Positions 32,948 to 42,274 of a stretch of 64,000 bases of DNA are shown here, piece after piece. The notes under the pieces were generated by a model. That model was given only the letters and a program-made list of their open reading frames with translations. It was not told where the DNA came from and made no database searches. The position numbers were made by a program, and so were the translations under genes. Within the stretch, counting starts at the first letter, position 1. Each line of letters starts with the position of its first letter. Source of the DNA: Diplocloster modestus (lineage in GTDB: Bacteria > Bacillota > Clostridia > Lachnospirales > Lachnospiraceae); contig NZ_JAHQCX010000020.1 of NCBI RefSeq assembly GCF_019042245.1, forward strand, positions 36,134 through 100,133. Reading direction: 5' to 3'.

Positions 32948-34741
32948 CTAATCAGAAGCAGCGGTCACTTTCTCAAACATCTCCTGTATTTCCCGGTTAA
33001 TCCCTCGTACAGTCTCCTTATTCACCTTAAGCACGGCACGATCGTAAGTAAACAGGCCGTTGATCTCATCCTCCACATCGCTGACCTGGGTATATACGGC
33101 CGCGCTTAACCCCGATTCCACGTTGGCCAGCACCGCCTCCCGGTAAAGCTTCTCATAAGCTTTTGTCAATTCCTCCCGGCTCTTCAGGATCCGGTACCCA
33201 AATAACCGTCTGGACACCATATGCTTCCGGCAGGGCCAGCTATATCCCCCGAATTCCGTCAGCGCCTGAATACGTCCGCAGGGGTCCTTCTTCATCCGGA
33301 ACCGCTTATTATACACATGATAACTGCAGATGTCCCCCGCCCCCTGATCATACCAGCCGCTGGCATGATCGATCAGCCTGGTGGAATCCAGCTTGTGCAG
33401 CGCCTGTGTGATCCGCACTGCGTCAAACTGTCCCCAACCCTCATTAAAAGGAACCCAGACAGCCAGACTCACCACATTATACAGGGCCTTAACCGTATCC
33501 CTCATATTCTTCTCAAATATCCTGCGTCCCAGGGGATCTCTTCTCCCAAGCAGTTTGTACCGGTTATCCTTCACTTCCACGCCCAAAAATGGAAGATTCC
33601 GGACCACCCAGATATCAAAAGGCCCCCCTCCGCTGACAAAATCCTGCCACACAAAAAGCCCCAGCCGGTCACAGTGATAATACCACCGCATAGGCTCGAT
33701 CTTCATATGCTTACGCAGCATATTAAAGCCCAGCGCTTTCACACGGCTCAGTTCCTCCACAATCGCCTCATCTGACGGCGCCGTATAAAGACCGTCGCTA
33801 AAATACCCCTGATCCAGCAGTCCATTATGGAAAACCGGCCGTCCATTCAACGAAAGCCTGGGACAACCGTTTTCATCTACCATCATCCCGAACTTACGCA
33901 TCCCAAAATAGCTCTCCACGCAGTCCTCACCTACCGTCAAAATAACCCGATAAAGAAACGGAGATTCTGGACTCCAGCTCTTAAACTCCGGAACCGACAC
34001 CCGGATCCGGTTACTCTGAAACTTCTCCCGCACCACAGCGGTATCTCCGTCAAAAATCTCCACCAACACTTCCGAAGGCAGCAGATGATCCTGAAAAAAC
34101 AGAGTAAAATCCACGCACCCCTCATCATAGTGAGGAGTAATCTTCAGATCCCGAATATAGACTTCCGGCACATACTCCACCCAAACCGTCTGCCAGATCC
34201 CGCTCTGGGGAGTATACCAGATTCCGCCCCGCTCCATTTTCTGTTTCCCGTAAGCCTGCAGCCCGCCATCCGATTCATCCGTAACCGCCAGCTGAATCAG
34301 ATTTGCCCCATCCTTCAAAAAATCTGTAATGTCAAATGAAAACGGCCAATAACCGCCCTCATGCGCTCCCACGGTATTCCCATTACAATACACGGTACAG
34401 CACTGATCCACCGCTCCAAAGTGGAGCAGAACCCGTTCCCCGTCCCCCGCGTCAAAACGCACCTTTTTCGAGTACCACAAAGTCTGCCCCGGTTCAAGCA
34501 TCCTTTCCACACCCGATAAAGCGCTCTCCGGCGAAAACGGCACCACGATCTCCCCATCAAACCGAGTAGGAATCTTCCCCGGCACTCCATCCAGAATCGC
34601 GTACTCCCACACCCCATTCAAATTCTGCCAATGCCCGCGCATCAACTGCGGCCGGGGATGCTCCGGCAGCGGGCACTTCCGGTCCACCTTTTTTCCCCAC
34701 TTCGTATATATCGTTCTCAAGCCATCCCAATTTTCGCCCAT
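32948..34741 (-). CDS. Glycoside hydrolase family 2 protein
   Basis: 597 aa, start ATG 34741 behind GAAGGGATG. Sugar-binding jelly-roll domain at ~1-190 (YSKKVRFDAG, GGYWPFSFDITDFLKDGAN), Ig-like domain at ~190-290, and TIM barrel from ~295. The acid/base Glu is in WVPFNEGWGQFD and the nucleophile Glu in QALTEFGGYSW. Members include beta-galactosidases, beta-glucuronidases and beta-mannosidases; the short length fits a compact beta-galactosidase-like enzyme but the sugar is not determined. No signal peptide, so cytoplasmic. No linked transporter or regulator. Confidence 0.92.
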   Translation of the reverse strand: MGENWDGLRTIYTKWGKKVDRKCPLPEHPRPQLMRGHWQNLNGVWEYAILDGVPGKIPTRFDGEIVVPFSPESALSGVERMLEPGQTLWYSKKVRFDAGDGERVLLHFGAVDQCCTVYCNGNTVGAHEGGYWPFSFDITDFLKDGANLIQLAVTDESDGGLQAYGKQKMERGGIWYTPQSGIWQTVWVEYVPEVYIRDLKITPHYDEGCVDFTLFFQDHLLPSEVLVEIFDGDTAVVREKFQSNRIRVSVPEFKSWSPESPFLYRVILTVGEDCVESYFGMRKFGMMVDENGCPRLSLNGRPVFHNGLLDQGYFSDGLYTAPSDEAIVEELSRVKALGFNMLRKHMKIEPMRWYYHCDRLGLFVWQDFVSGGGPFDIWVVRNLPFLGVEVKDNRYKLLGRRDPLGRRIFEKNMRDTVKALYNVVSLAVWVPFNEGWGQFDAVRITQALHKLDSTRLIDHASGWYDQGAGDICSYHVYNKRFRMKKDPCGRIQALTEFGGYSWPCRKHMVSRRLFGYRILKSREELTKAYEKLYREAVLANVESGLSAAVYTQVSDVEDEINGLFTYDRAVLKVNKETVRGINREIQEMFEKVTAASD

Positions 34742-34947
34742 ACCGCATCATCCCTTCCATCGATATTTTATGAAACTAAATCAACCCTCAAACCCAATTC
34801 TAACCCAACCCCCAAAACCTAAAACCTTATAGAAAACCAAGTTAGAAACAAATGAAACATAATAATAATTATCTTACTATAAAACTATATTCATAACAAC
34901 CCGCCCGAAGGATCATTTTATCTTATTGACCAGTAATTCCAGCTCCA

Positions 34948-35014
34948 ACAGCACAAAATTCTGTAGGTACACAGCGCAAAATTCTAGAGGGTACACAGCG
35001 CAAAATTCACTTGC
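34948..35014. repeat. Three tandem ~24-bp units in an empty 470-bp gap
   Basis: ACAGC-CAAAATTCT-AG-GTAC occurs at 34948-34970 (23 bp) and 34971-34994 (24 bp), and a third unit begins at 34995 (ACAGCGCAAAATTC). The repeated ends recall the multiple terminal repeats of some insertion sequences, but no transposase remnant is next to it. Apart from this and the hairpin at 35071, I see nothing in 34742-35212. Confidence 0.6.
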
Positions 35015-35070
35015 AAAGTAAAAATCGGTTTGATATACTAGGTACGTATATCTGGTTATAAATGAAATAA

Positions 35071-35095
35071 GCGGGGGCCTCCTCCCGCAGTTTTC
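35071..35095 (+). terminator. Terminator-like hairpin
   Basis: GCGGGGG (35071-35077) pairs with CTCCCGC, followed by AGTTTTC. It follows no recognisable plus-strand gene and may be a remnant, or a leader element of the GT26-like gene starting 120 bases on. Confidence 0.45.
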
Positions 35096-35212
35096 GGGTC
35101 TAAGATCTCAAATTTATTGAGTGTGGAATGTTCAATAGGACTAGTGGACTGCCTGCGTTTGATAGGCAAGAAATCTGGAAAGTTGAAGGCAGATAAACTG
35201 CCGGGTGATAAG

Positions 35213-35905
35213 ATGAGTCAGGTTATGAATATTTTGGGATTGCAGATTATGGACTACAGCGCACAGGAAGCTTTGGAACTTGTAAAAGAATATCTGGAAA
35301 ATGACTGTCTGAACAGCCTGGAGCTATTGACACCGGAGCTCTTTGTCGCGGCGGACGAAGACCCGGAATTAAAAGAGGCGATCAGGTCTATGGATCTGTG
35401 TATGGCCAGAGAAAAAGAGATTCTCAGTATACTGGAGATGCCGGACCCGCAGCGGGTGCAGGAGATCGAAGATAACGTATTCTTGCGGGAACTGATCAAA
35501 ATGCTGCAAAGCGAGCATAAAAGTCTGTTCTTACTGACGAATACAGAAATGGAACTTGAAAAATTTTATGAATATATGACAGAACATCATCCTATGGTTA
35601 ACATTGCCGGCAGCTGCGCCACGAATACAACTACCGGGGATGAGGATGTCATAGTGAACGAGATTAACAGTGTTGTGCCGGATGTGGTAATGGCGGCATT
35701 AGATTCTCCGTTTCAGGAAGAGTTCGTGATCCGGAATAAGCAGAAGATCAATGCGAAAGTATGGGTTGGTATGGGAAAAAGCCAGAGCGGGATAAGCGAT
35801 ACAGGAATAAAAACCAGCTGGCTGAGCAAACTGATTGAGAAGAGCATTTTCAAGAGAAGAGTCACGAAGTACCGAGATCAGGAAAAGGAGAATCAGGAAA
35901 AATGA
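35213..35905 (+). CDS. WecG/TagA/CpsF (GT26)-related protein, probably non-catalytic
   Basis: 230 aa from ATG 35213; a start at 35225 (MNILGLQIMDYS) is also possible and the ribosome site is weak (GGGTGATAAG). The pattern TPELFVAADEDPELKEAI followed by C-terminal VVPDVVMAALDSPFQEEFV and INAKVWVGMGKS follows the GT26 glycosyltransferase family. The catalytic Asp-Gly segment (usually PDGxGVV) is replaced by MDLCMAREKEILSIL, and the C-terminal tail is highly basic. It probably no longer transfers sugar, or does so by other residues. Coupled to the YitT gene by an ATGA overlap. Confidence 0.7.
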   Translation: MSQVMNILGLQIMDYSAQEALELVKEYLENDCLNSLELLTPELFVAADEDPELKEAIRSMDLCMAREKEILSILEMPDPQRVQEIEDNVFLRELIKMLQSEHKSLFLLTNTEMELEKFYEYMTEHHPMVNIAGSCATNTTTGDEDVIVNEINSVVPDVVMAALDSPFQEEFVIRNKQKINAKVWVGMGKSQSGISDTGIKTSWLSKLIEKSIFKRRVTKYRDQEKENQEK

Positions 35906-36765
35906 ATAAGAGAAGTACCTGGGTGGATTATCTGCTGATCCTGGCAGGTACGGGGCTTATGGCGGTGGCCATCAATGTGATCTATGATCCCAATGGCCTG
36001 GTTACCGGCGGTTTCACAGGTATTGCCATAATAGCGAAGGAAATGACAGGGCCTTTGCTGAAAGGCGGTATCCCGCTTTGGCTTACGAACCTTTGTCTGA
36101 ATATTCCGGTTTTTCTGCTGGCGGCTAAAATAAAAGGAGTCCGCTATATAGGAAGAACGCTGTTTGCTACCGTCGCGCTCTCCGCGTGGCTGTATGTGAT
36201 CCCGGTGTTCAGCCTGATGATCGATGACCTGGTCCTGGCGTCCCTGTTCGGCGGTGTGATCAGCGGAATCGGAATGGGCCTGGTGTTCCTGGCCAGAGCC
36301 ACCACAGGCGGAACCGATATGGTGGCTGCCCTGATCCAGCACTATCTGCCCCATTATACGATCGCTCAGATCATGCAGGTGGTGGACGCTCTGGTTGTGC
36401 TGGTGGGCGCGTATGTATTCGGAATCAGCAAGGCATTGTATGCGGTAATCGCGATTTTTGTGGTTTCCAGAATGTCGGACGGAATTATAGAAGGATTAAA
36501 ATTCTCAAAAGCGGCTTTTATTATAACGGAGCGTCAAAAAGAAGTCTCGGATATGATTATGAGTGAGCTGGACAGGGGACTGACCGGCGTCCCAGCGAAA
36601 GGGATGTACTCAGGGGCGGACAAGCTGATGTTATTCTGTGTAGTCTCCAAAAAAGAGATCGTGCAGCTCAAACAAATCGTGGTCAAAATGGACCCTAACG
36701 CTTTCGTAATTGTGACAGATGCCCGTGAAGTGCTGGGAGAAGGGTTCCTGGAAGTGCATTTGTGA
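35902..36765 (+). CDS. YitT family membrane protein
   Basis: 287 aa. Five or six helices (YLLILAGTGLMAVAINVIYD, GLVTGGFTGIAII, FGGVISGIGMGLVFLARATTGGTDM) followed by a soluble DUF2179 domain from ~200 (AAFIITERQKEVSDMIM, GMYSGADKLMLFCVVSKKE). Function of the family is unknown. Its start overlaps the stop of the GT26-like gene (ATGA), so the two proteins are made together. Confidence 0.92.
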   Translation: MNKRSTWVDYLLILAGTGLMAVAINVIYDPNGLVTGGFTGIAIIAKEMTGPLLKGGIPLWLTNLCLNIPVFLLAAKIKGVRYIGRTLFATVALSAWLYVIPVFSLMIDDLVLASLFGGVISGIGMGLVFLARATTGGTDMVAALIQHYLPHYTIAQIMQVVDALVVLVGAYVFGISKALYAVIAIFVVSRMSDGIIEGLKFSKAAFIITERQKEVSDMIMSELDRGLTGVPAKGMYSGADKLMLFCVVSKKEIVQLKQIVVKMDPNAFVIVTDAREVLGEGFLEVHL

Positions 36766-36807
36766 ACTGTGTATACCACAAAAAAACAGATTTACCATAA
36801 AAAAGTT

Positions 36808-36850
36808 GAGGAAATGCATAAAAAAATTCGTATTTCCTCTTTCTTTTTTT
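36808..36850 (+). terminator. Terminator after the YitT gene
   Basis: GAGGAAAT (36808-36815) pairs with ATTTCCTC (36832-36839), followed by TTTCTTTTTTT. Confidence 0.85.
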
Positions 36851-36952
36851 GTAATATTGCATTAATATATATGTTAGGTTACTTTTGAATCGCGGGGAAT
36901 CTTGTGGGCGCTTTGTGAAAAATAACTATATTATGTAGAAGGAGTGAAGCAG

Positions 36953-38041
36953 ATGATATCCAACCAGATACTTCAGAACACAATTGAAGGGTTGAAAGCA
37001 ATTACCAGAATTGATTTATGCATCGTAGATACGGAAGGGAAGCCATTGGCGACGACGTTTGCGGGAGCAGAGGTCTATGAGAACGCTGTGCTGGCTTTTG
37101 TGGAATCCCCAGCAGATGCCCAGGTAGTACAGGGGTGCCAGTTTTTCAAGGTCTTTGATGACCAGCAGTTAGAGTACATATTACTTGCGAACGGCGGCAG
37201 TGACGACGTCTATATGGTTGGGAAGATTGCTGCATTCCAGATTCAGAACCTTTTAGTAGCCTACAAGGAACGTTTTGACAAGGATAACTTTATTAAGAAC
37301 CTGCTTCTTGATAACCTGCTGCTGGTCGATATCTATAACAGGGCCAAGAAGCTGCACATAGAGACAGATGTGCGCAGGGTGGTCTTTATCGTGGAAACTG
37401 ACCATGAGAAGGATAACAACGTCATGGAAAATATCCGCGGCCTGTTTGGAACGAAATCCAAAGATTTCGTGACGGCAGTGGATGAAAAGAATGTAATCGT
37501 GGTCAAAGAAGTGGCTGTCAACGAAGGATATGAGGATCTGGACAAAACCGCCAGGATGATCCTGGATCTTCTGACCGCTCAGGGTGAGACCGATGTGCAC
37601 ATCGCATACGGAACTGTGGTCAATGAACTTAAAGAAGTATCCCGCTCCTATAAGGAAGCCCGGATGGCCCTGGACGTGGGCAAAATTTTCTTTGACGAGA
37701 AAGATATTATCGCATACAGCGCGCTGGGGATCGGCCGTCTGATTTATCAGCTGCCCATTCCGCTGTGCAAGATGTTTATCAAAGAGATCTTTGACGGCAA
37801 ATCGCCGGATGATTTTGACGAAGAGACATTGACAACGATTAACAAGTTTTTCGAGAACAGCCTGAATGTTTCCGAGACCTCCAGACAACTGTATATCCAC
37901 CGGAACACGCTGGTATACCGTCTGGATAAACTGCAGAAGAGTACCGGACTGGACCTTCGGGTGTTTGAGGATGCCATCACCTTTAAGATCGCACTGATGG
38001 TTGTAAAATACATGAAGTATATGGAGTCGATAAATTACTAA
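36953..38041 (+). CDS. CdaR/PucR-type transcriptional regulator
   Basis: 362 aa from ATG 36953 (AGAAGGAGTGAAG before it). N-terminal sugar-diacid-recognition-like domain (NTIEGLKAITRIDLCIVDTEG), a middle GGDEF-related domain (DVHIAYGTVVNELKEVSRSY), and a C-terminal PucR-type helix-turn-helix (NVSETSRQLYIHRNTLVYRL). Nineteen bases before ftsE. Diacid utilisation is the classical role, but the setting suggests a link with the division genes that follow. Confidence 0.88.
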   Translation: MISNQILQNTIEGLKAITRIDLCIVDTEGKPLATTFAGAEVYENAVLAFVESPADAQVVQGCQFFKVFDDQQLEYILLANGGSDDVYMVGKIAAFQIQNLLVAYKERFDKDNFIKNLLLDNLLLVDIYNRAKKLHIETDVRRVVFIVETDHEKDNNVMENIRGLFGTKSKDFVTAVDEKNVIVVKEVAVNEGYEDLDKTARMILDLLTAQGETDVHIAYGTVVNELKEVSRSYKEARMALDVGKIFFDEKDIIAYSALGIGRLIYQLPIPLCKMFIKEIFDGKSPDDFDEETLTTINKFFENSLNVSETSRQLYIHRNTLVYRLDKLQKSTGLDLRVFEDAITFKIALMVVKYMKYMESINY

Positions 38042-38059
38042 TCAGATACAGGAGGTAAC

Positions 38060-38752
38060 ATGATCGAATTAAAGAACGTAAGCAAATCCTATTCCACCGG
38101 CTCGCCGGCAGTGAAGAACGTAAGCTTACATATCGATAAGGGGGAATTTGTGTTCGTCGTCGGCAACAGCGGTTCGGGCAAGTCGACGTTGATCAAGCTG
38201 CTGCTAAAGGAGCTTGAACCCACAGAAGGCTCCATCATTGTGGGTAATAAAGTGCTGGGGGATCTGAAGCAGCGTCAGATCCCAAGATACCGCAGGAATA
38301 TCGGCACGGTATTCCAGGATTTCCGGTTGTTGAAGGACCGCAATGTCTATGAAAATATTGCGTTCGCACAGCGGGTGATCGAGACACCCACCAGAAGAAT
38401 CCGCAAGCAGGTACCGGCGATGCTCTCGCTGGTTGGGCTTGCGGAGAAATATAAGTCATTTCCGAAACAGCTCTCCGGAGGGGAGCAGCAGAGGGTGGCG
38501 TTAGCCAGGGCGCTGGTAAACGGTCCGGCTATTTTGTTATGTGACGAGCCCACCGGTAATCTGGACCCGAAGAATTCCTGGGATATCATGCAGCTGTTAA
38601 GCGAGATCAATGAGCGCAGGGGAACCACCATTCTCGTGGTCACCCACAACCGTGAGATTGTGGATGCCATGCAGAAAAGGGTCGTAACTATGAATAAGGG
38701 CGTTATTATAAGCGACGAACAAAAAGGCGGGTATAACAATTATGAGGCTTAG
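38060..38752 (+). CDS. ftsE: Cell division ATP-binding protein FtsE
   Basis: 230 aa behind ACAGGAGG. ABC ATPase with Walker A GNSGSGKST, signature LSGGEQQRVALARAL, Walker B ILLCDEPTGNLD and switch His VVTHN. In Firmicutes, FtsEX drives peptidoglycan hydrolases (PcsB, CwlO) rather than transport; a hydrolase of that type is encoded two genes on. Overlaps ftsX by 11 bp. Confidence 0.96.
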   Translation: MIELKNVSKSYSTGSPAVKNVSLHIDKGEFVFVVGNSGSGKSTLIKLLLKELEPTEGSIIVGNKVLGDLKQRQIPRYRRNIGTVFQDFRLLKDRNVYENIAFAQRVIETPTRRIRKQVPAMLSLVGLAEKYKSFPKQLSGGEQQRVALARALVNGPAILLCDEPTGNLDPKNSWDIMQLLSEINERRGTTILVVTHNREIVDAMQKRVVTMNKGVIISDEQKGGYNNYEA

Positions 38753-39650
38753 TACAATTGTCTACAGTCTCAAACAGGGACTGAAAAATATATATAGAAA
38801 TAAAATGTTTTCGCTGGCATCGATTGCCACGATGTCAGCCTGTATTTTTCTCTTCGGACTTTTCTTCGCTATAGTGATGAACTTTCAGAGTATGATCAAA
38901 GATATAGAGGCCGGGGTTGCGGTCACCGTTTTCTTTAAGGACAATATAACGGAAGAGCAGATCCTGGAGGTAAAAGGCAAGATCGAAAAGCGGGATGAGG
39001 TTTCCAATGTGATCTACGTCTCCGCGGATGAAGCGTGGGAGATTTTTTCCAAGGATTATCTGAAGGACGCCGGCGAACTGGCAGAAGGTTTTGAACAGGA
39101 CAACCCCCTTGCCAAGGCGGCCAACCTGGAAGTCTACATGAACGACGTATCCAAGCAGAAAACGCTGGTGTCCTATATCACTTCATTGGATGAGGTGCAG
39201 AAGGTGAACCAGTCTGAGATAACCGCCAATACCCTGAGCGATTTTAATATGCTGATCGGGTATGTATCAGTTACCATTATCTTTATCCTGCTGGCGGTGG
39301 CTGTGTTCCTGATCAGTAATACGGTTACGATCGGCATCGCGGTCCGGAAGGAAGAAATTGCAATTATGAAATTAATCGGTGCCACGGACTTTTTCGTGCG
39401 CGCGCCGTTTGTGGTAGAAGGCCTGCTGATCGGCTTAATCGGCTCGGCGATTCCTCTGGGGATTATTTACTACCTTTACAGTAAGCTGGTGGATTATGTG
39501 CAGACCCAGTTTATCACTCTTGCACGGTTGTTTGTATTTCTGCCGGCGGAGGAAGTGTTCCACTCCCTGCTTCCGGTTGGACTGATTTTGGGAGTCGGTA
39601 TCGGGTTCCTGGGTAGTTTCTTTACGATCCGTAAGCATTTGAGGGTATAG
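38742..39650 (+). CDS. ftsX: Cell division membrane protein FtsX
   Basis: 302 aa with one N-terminal helix, a large extracellular loop (~50-165) and three C-terminal helices (YVSVTIIFILLAVAVFLISN, GLLIGLIGSAIPLGIIYYL, SLLPVGLILGVGIGFLGSFF). Starts LSTIVYSLKQGLKNIYRNKMFSLASI, typical of clostridial FtsX. The outer loop is expected to contact the M23 hydrolase encoded next. Confidence 0.95.
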   Translation: MRLSTIVYSLKQGLKNIYRNKMFSLASIATMSACIFLFGLFFAIVMNFQSMIKDIEAGVAVTVFFKDNITEEQILEVKGKIEKRDEVSNVIYVSADEAWEIFSKDYLKDAGELAEGFEQDNPLAKAANLEVYMNDVSKQKTLVSYITSLDEVQKVNQSEITANTLSDFNMLIGYVSVTIIFILLAVAVFLISNTVTIGIAVRKEEIAIMKLIGATDFFVRAPFVVEGLLIGLIGSAIPLGIIYYLYSKLVDYVQTQFITLARLFVFLPAEEVFHSLLPVGLILGVGIGFLGSFFTIRKHLRV

Positions 39651-39659
39651 GTGTTGTCC

Positions 39660-40829
39660 ATGACGAAGCGAATATTAGGGGTTCTGCTGTCCGGGGTACT
39701 GATAACGGTCATGGCGGCGCCCGCTTTTGCAACCTCCCTTCAGGACGCGAAGAAGGAAAAAAGCGGAATAGAATCCAATATAAAAGAAGTTGAACAACAG
39801 ATAAAGGATATGAAGGTGACAAAGGGAAACCTGGAGGATTACATAAAGAAGCTGGATTCCTCCCTGAACCAGATCGTCGATGATCTGGGTTCCCTGGAAG
39901 AACAGCTGACCGAGAAAGAGCAGCAGATCGCCGATACACAGGAGGCACTGGAGCTTGCCAAAGAGCAGGAAGCCGATCAATATGAAGCGATGAAGCTGCG
40001 CATTCTATATATGTATGAGAACAGTACGGGTTCCCAGCTCTCGATGCTTTTGGAGGCAGGCAGTATATCGGAATTACTCAAACGGGTGGAGTACATGAGT
40101 GCCATGTCAGAGTACGACCGGAAAATGCTGGTGAAGTTTCAGGAGACCAAGGAATATATTGAAGAGACGGAAGAAAAGCTGACCCAGGAAAAGACGGAGC
40201 TGGAAGATATGAAGTCTGAGGCCGAGGACCGAAAATCCAGCGTGGAGTCCGCGATCAAGAAAAAGAATGATGAAATCGAGCGGTACGAAAATGACATTGC
40301 AGACGCGGAACAGTTAAAAGAGGAGTACGAGCAGGAATTAGCCCAGATGACCCAGGTTATGAAGCGTCTGGAGGAAGAAGAGAAAAAACGCCAGCAGGAG
40401 TTGAGTAACAGCGGGCAAACAGGGCAGACTTATGATAACGGACAATTCGCCTGGCCGTGTCCGGCCAGTACCAGAATCACCAGCGATTATGGGACCAGAT
40501 ATCATCCGACTCTGGGATATGAGAAATTCCACAACGGAATTGATATCGGAGCGCCTACCGGTTCCTCGATACTGGCGGCTTATGACGGCGAAGTTGTCAG
40601 CGCCGCTTACGATTCGGTCATGGGAAATTATGTGATGATCAATCACGGCAGTGGTTTATACACGATCTATATGCATGCTTCCGCCCTTTACGTATCCTCC
40701 GGGCAGAAAGTATCCAGGGGGGAGCAGATAGCGGCAGTAGGTTCTACCGGCCGCTCTACCGGCCCGCATCTGCATTTTACGGTTCGGTTGAACGGAAGCT
40801 ATGTCAGTCCATGGAATTATGTCAGTTAA
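39660..40829 (+). CDS. FtsEX-partner murein hydrolase: coiled coil plus M23 (LytM) domain
   Basis: 389 aa from ATG 39660 (TATAGGTG before it). Signal peptide to about residue 24 (MAAPAFA). A long coiled coil at ~25-255 resembling PcsB/CwlO/EnvC. The M23 domain at ~265-389 has all zinc ligands: HNGIDIGAP (His, Asp), and HLHF at the end, with IYMHAS as catalytic His. It should therefore be an active endopeptidase, unlike the degenerate activator EnvC. Ten bases after ftsX, so FtsEX control is likely. Confidence 0.92.
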   Translation: MTKRILGVLLSGVLITVMAAPAFATSLQDAKKEKSGIESNIKEVEQQIKDMKVTKGNLEDYIKKLDSSLNQIVDDLGSLEEQLTEKEQQIADTQEALELAKEQEADQYEAMKLRILYMYENSTGSQLSMLLEAGSISELLKRVEYMSAMSEYDRKMLVKFQETKEYIEETEEKLTQEKTELEDMKSEAEDRKSSVESAIKKKNDEIERYENDIADAEQLKEEYEQELAQMTQVMKRLEEEEKKRQQELSNSGQTGQTYDNGQFAWPCPASTRITSDYGTRYHPTLGYEKFHNGIDIGAPTGSSILAAYDGEVVSAAYDSVMGNYVMINHGSGLYTIYMHASALYVSSGQKVSRGEQIAAVGSTGRSTGPHLHFTVRLNGSYVSPWNYVS

Positions 40830-40852
40830 CTGAGAACAGGCAAAATTAAGAA

Positions 40853-40874
40853 AGGGCTGTCTTCGGACAGCTCT
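40853..40874 (+). other. UUCG-capped intercistronic hairpin
   Basis: AGGGCTGTC (40853-40861), loop TTCG, GACAGCTCT (40866-40874), between the M23 hydrolase and ctp genes. No T run follows, so it is more likely an mRNA-stability or processing element than a terminator. Confidence 0.55.
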
Positions 40875-40895
40875 GCTTCGCTTATAGGAGGCAAG

Positions 40896-42221
40896 ATGCA
40901 GGAAAAAAGAGAATGGAATCAAGAGAATGAGCGGGAAAAGGATGGAGATATCGAGCCGGAAGATTTTCAGATGAATGATCCGAAGAGAAATCATGGTGTC
41001 TGGAAAGGCTTTTTTGGGGGAGTTTTGGCCACTTTATGTGTCCTGGCTGTCGTATTTTTTATTAAGAGTCTGGAACCGAAAGGAGCGGGAGCACAGCCCT
41101 CGCAGACCCCTGGAGATCCGGCGGCAGAACAGCAGCTTGACACGGATGCGATTGACCGGAAACTGGAACAGATCAAGTCTCTGATCGATACCAGGTATAT
41201 GGGGGATATAGATGAGGAGCAGCTCGTTGAGACCTTGTATTATGGATATGTGGCAGGGCTCGGCGATCCCTATTCCGTCTATTATACAAAAGAGGATTAC
41301 GTCTCTTTGATGGAATCCACCACCGGTATTTATAACGGGATCGGTATTCTGATGTCCCAGAATATGAAGACCGGAGTGGTCACTGTGCTGAGAGTGTTCC
41401 GGGATTCCCCTGCCGAGGAGGCGGGACTGCAAAGAGGCGATATCCTCTACAAAGTGGCCGGCCAGGAAGTGACCGGTATGGACCTGCAGAGTGTAGTATC
41501 CGTTGTAAAGACCAGCAACGACGGTGTCGGCACTGTGCGTGTGGAGGTCGTCCGGGATGATGAGACAGAACCGCTTAAGTTTGATGTGGAACGCCGTGAG
41601 GTGACGGTTTCTACTGTAGAGTATGAGATGCTGGACGATGGGATCGGTTATCTGCTGATTACCCAGTTTGACGATCTGGTAACCCAGCAACAGTTCCAGG
41701 AAGCCATGGAAGATCTGAGAAACCAGGGGATGACTTCACTGATTATCGATGTAAGGGATAATCCGGGCGGCGTGCTGGATTCGGTGTGCAAGACCCTGGA
41801 GCAGATCCTTCCGGCCGGGCTGATCGTATACACGGAAGATAAATATGGCAACCGCGAGGAGATCAGCGGAGAGGGGAAAAACCCGTTAGACATTCCGCTG
41901 GTAGTCCTGGTCAACGGCAGTAGTGCCAGTGCAGCAGAAATATTTGCCGGGGCTGTAAAAGATTATGGCATCGGCACCCTGGTAGGAACCACAACCTATG
42001 GAAAGGGAATTGTACAGAAAATCTTTGACTTGGGAGATGACACTGCGGTGAAATTAACCGTGTCGAAATATTTTACGCCAAAGGGGAATTATATTCACGA
42101 AGTGGGAATCGATCCGGATGTGGAAATTGAATTGAACGACGATCTGAAAAAGATGGCGATCATCCCGAAGGAGCAGGATAATCAGCTGCAGAAGGCAATA
42201 GAAATACTGAAAGGGCAGTGA
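40896..42221 (+). CDS. S41 C-terminal processing peptidase with PDZ domain
   Basis: 441 aa behind TATAGGAGG. Short acidic cytoplasmic N-terminus, one membrane helix (~39-57), PDZ domain at ~130-225 (GIGILMSQNMKTGVVTVLRV, AGLQRGDILYKVAG), then the S41 protease fold with the Ser in VNGSSASAAEIFAGA and Lys in TYGKGIVQ. A CtpA/CtpB-type envelope protease. Its clustering with FtsEX and an M23 hydrolase suggests turnover of division hydrolases. Confidence 0.94.
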   Translation: MQEKREWNQENEREKDGDIEPEDFQMNDPKRNHGVWKGFFGGVLATLCVLAVVFFIKSLEPKGAGAQPSQTPGDPAAEQQLDTDAIDRKLEQIKSLIDTRYMGDIDEEQLVETLYYGYVAGLGDPYSVYYTKEDYVSLMESTTGIYNGIGILMSQNMKTGVVTVLRVFRDSPAEEAGLQRGDILYKVAGQEVTGMDLQSVVSVVKTSNDGVGTVRVEVVRDDETEPLKFDVERREVTVSTVEYEMLDDGIGYLLITQFDDLVTQQQFQEAMEDLRNQGMTSLIIDVRDNPGGVLDSVCKTLEQILPAGLIVYTEDKYGNREEISGEGKNPLDIPLVVLVNGSSASAAEIFAGAVKDYGIGTLVGTTTYGKGIVQKIFDLGDDTAVKLTVSKYFTPKGNYIHEVGIDPDVEIELNDDLKKMAIIPKEQDNQLQKAIEILKGQ

Positions 42222-42274
42222 GCAGCACATTGGTATACCGATCTGGGCGGGAAAACGCACGCAAGGAGGAAACA

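Noticed and set aside
34948..35014. Short CRISPR array
   Set aside because: The units are contiguous with no spacers of constant length and no cas genes nearby.
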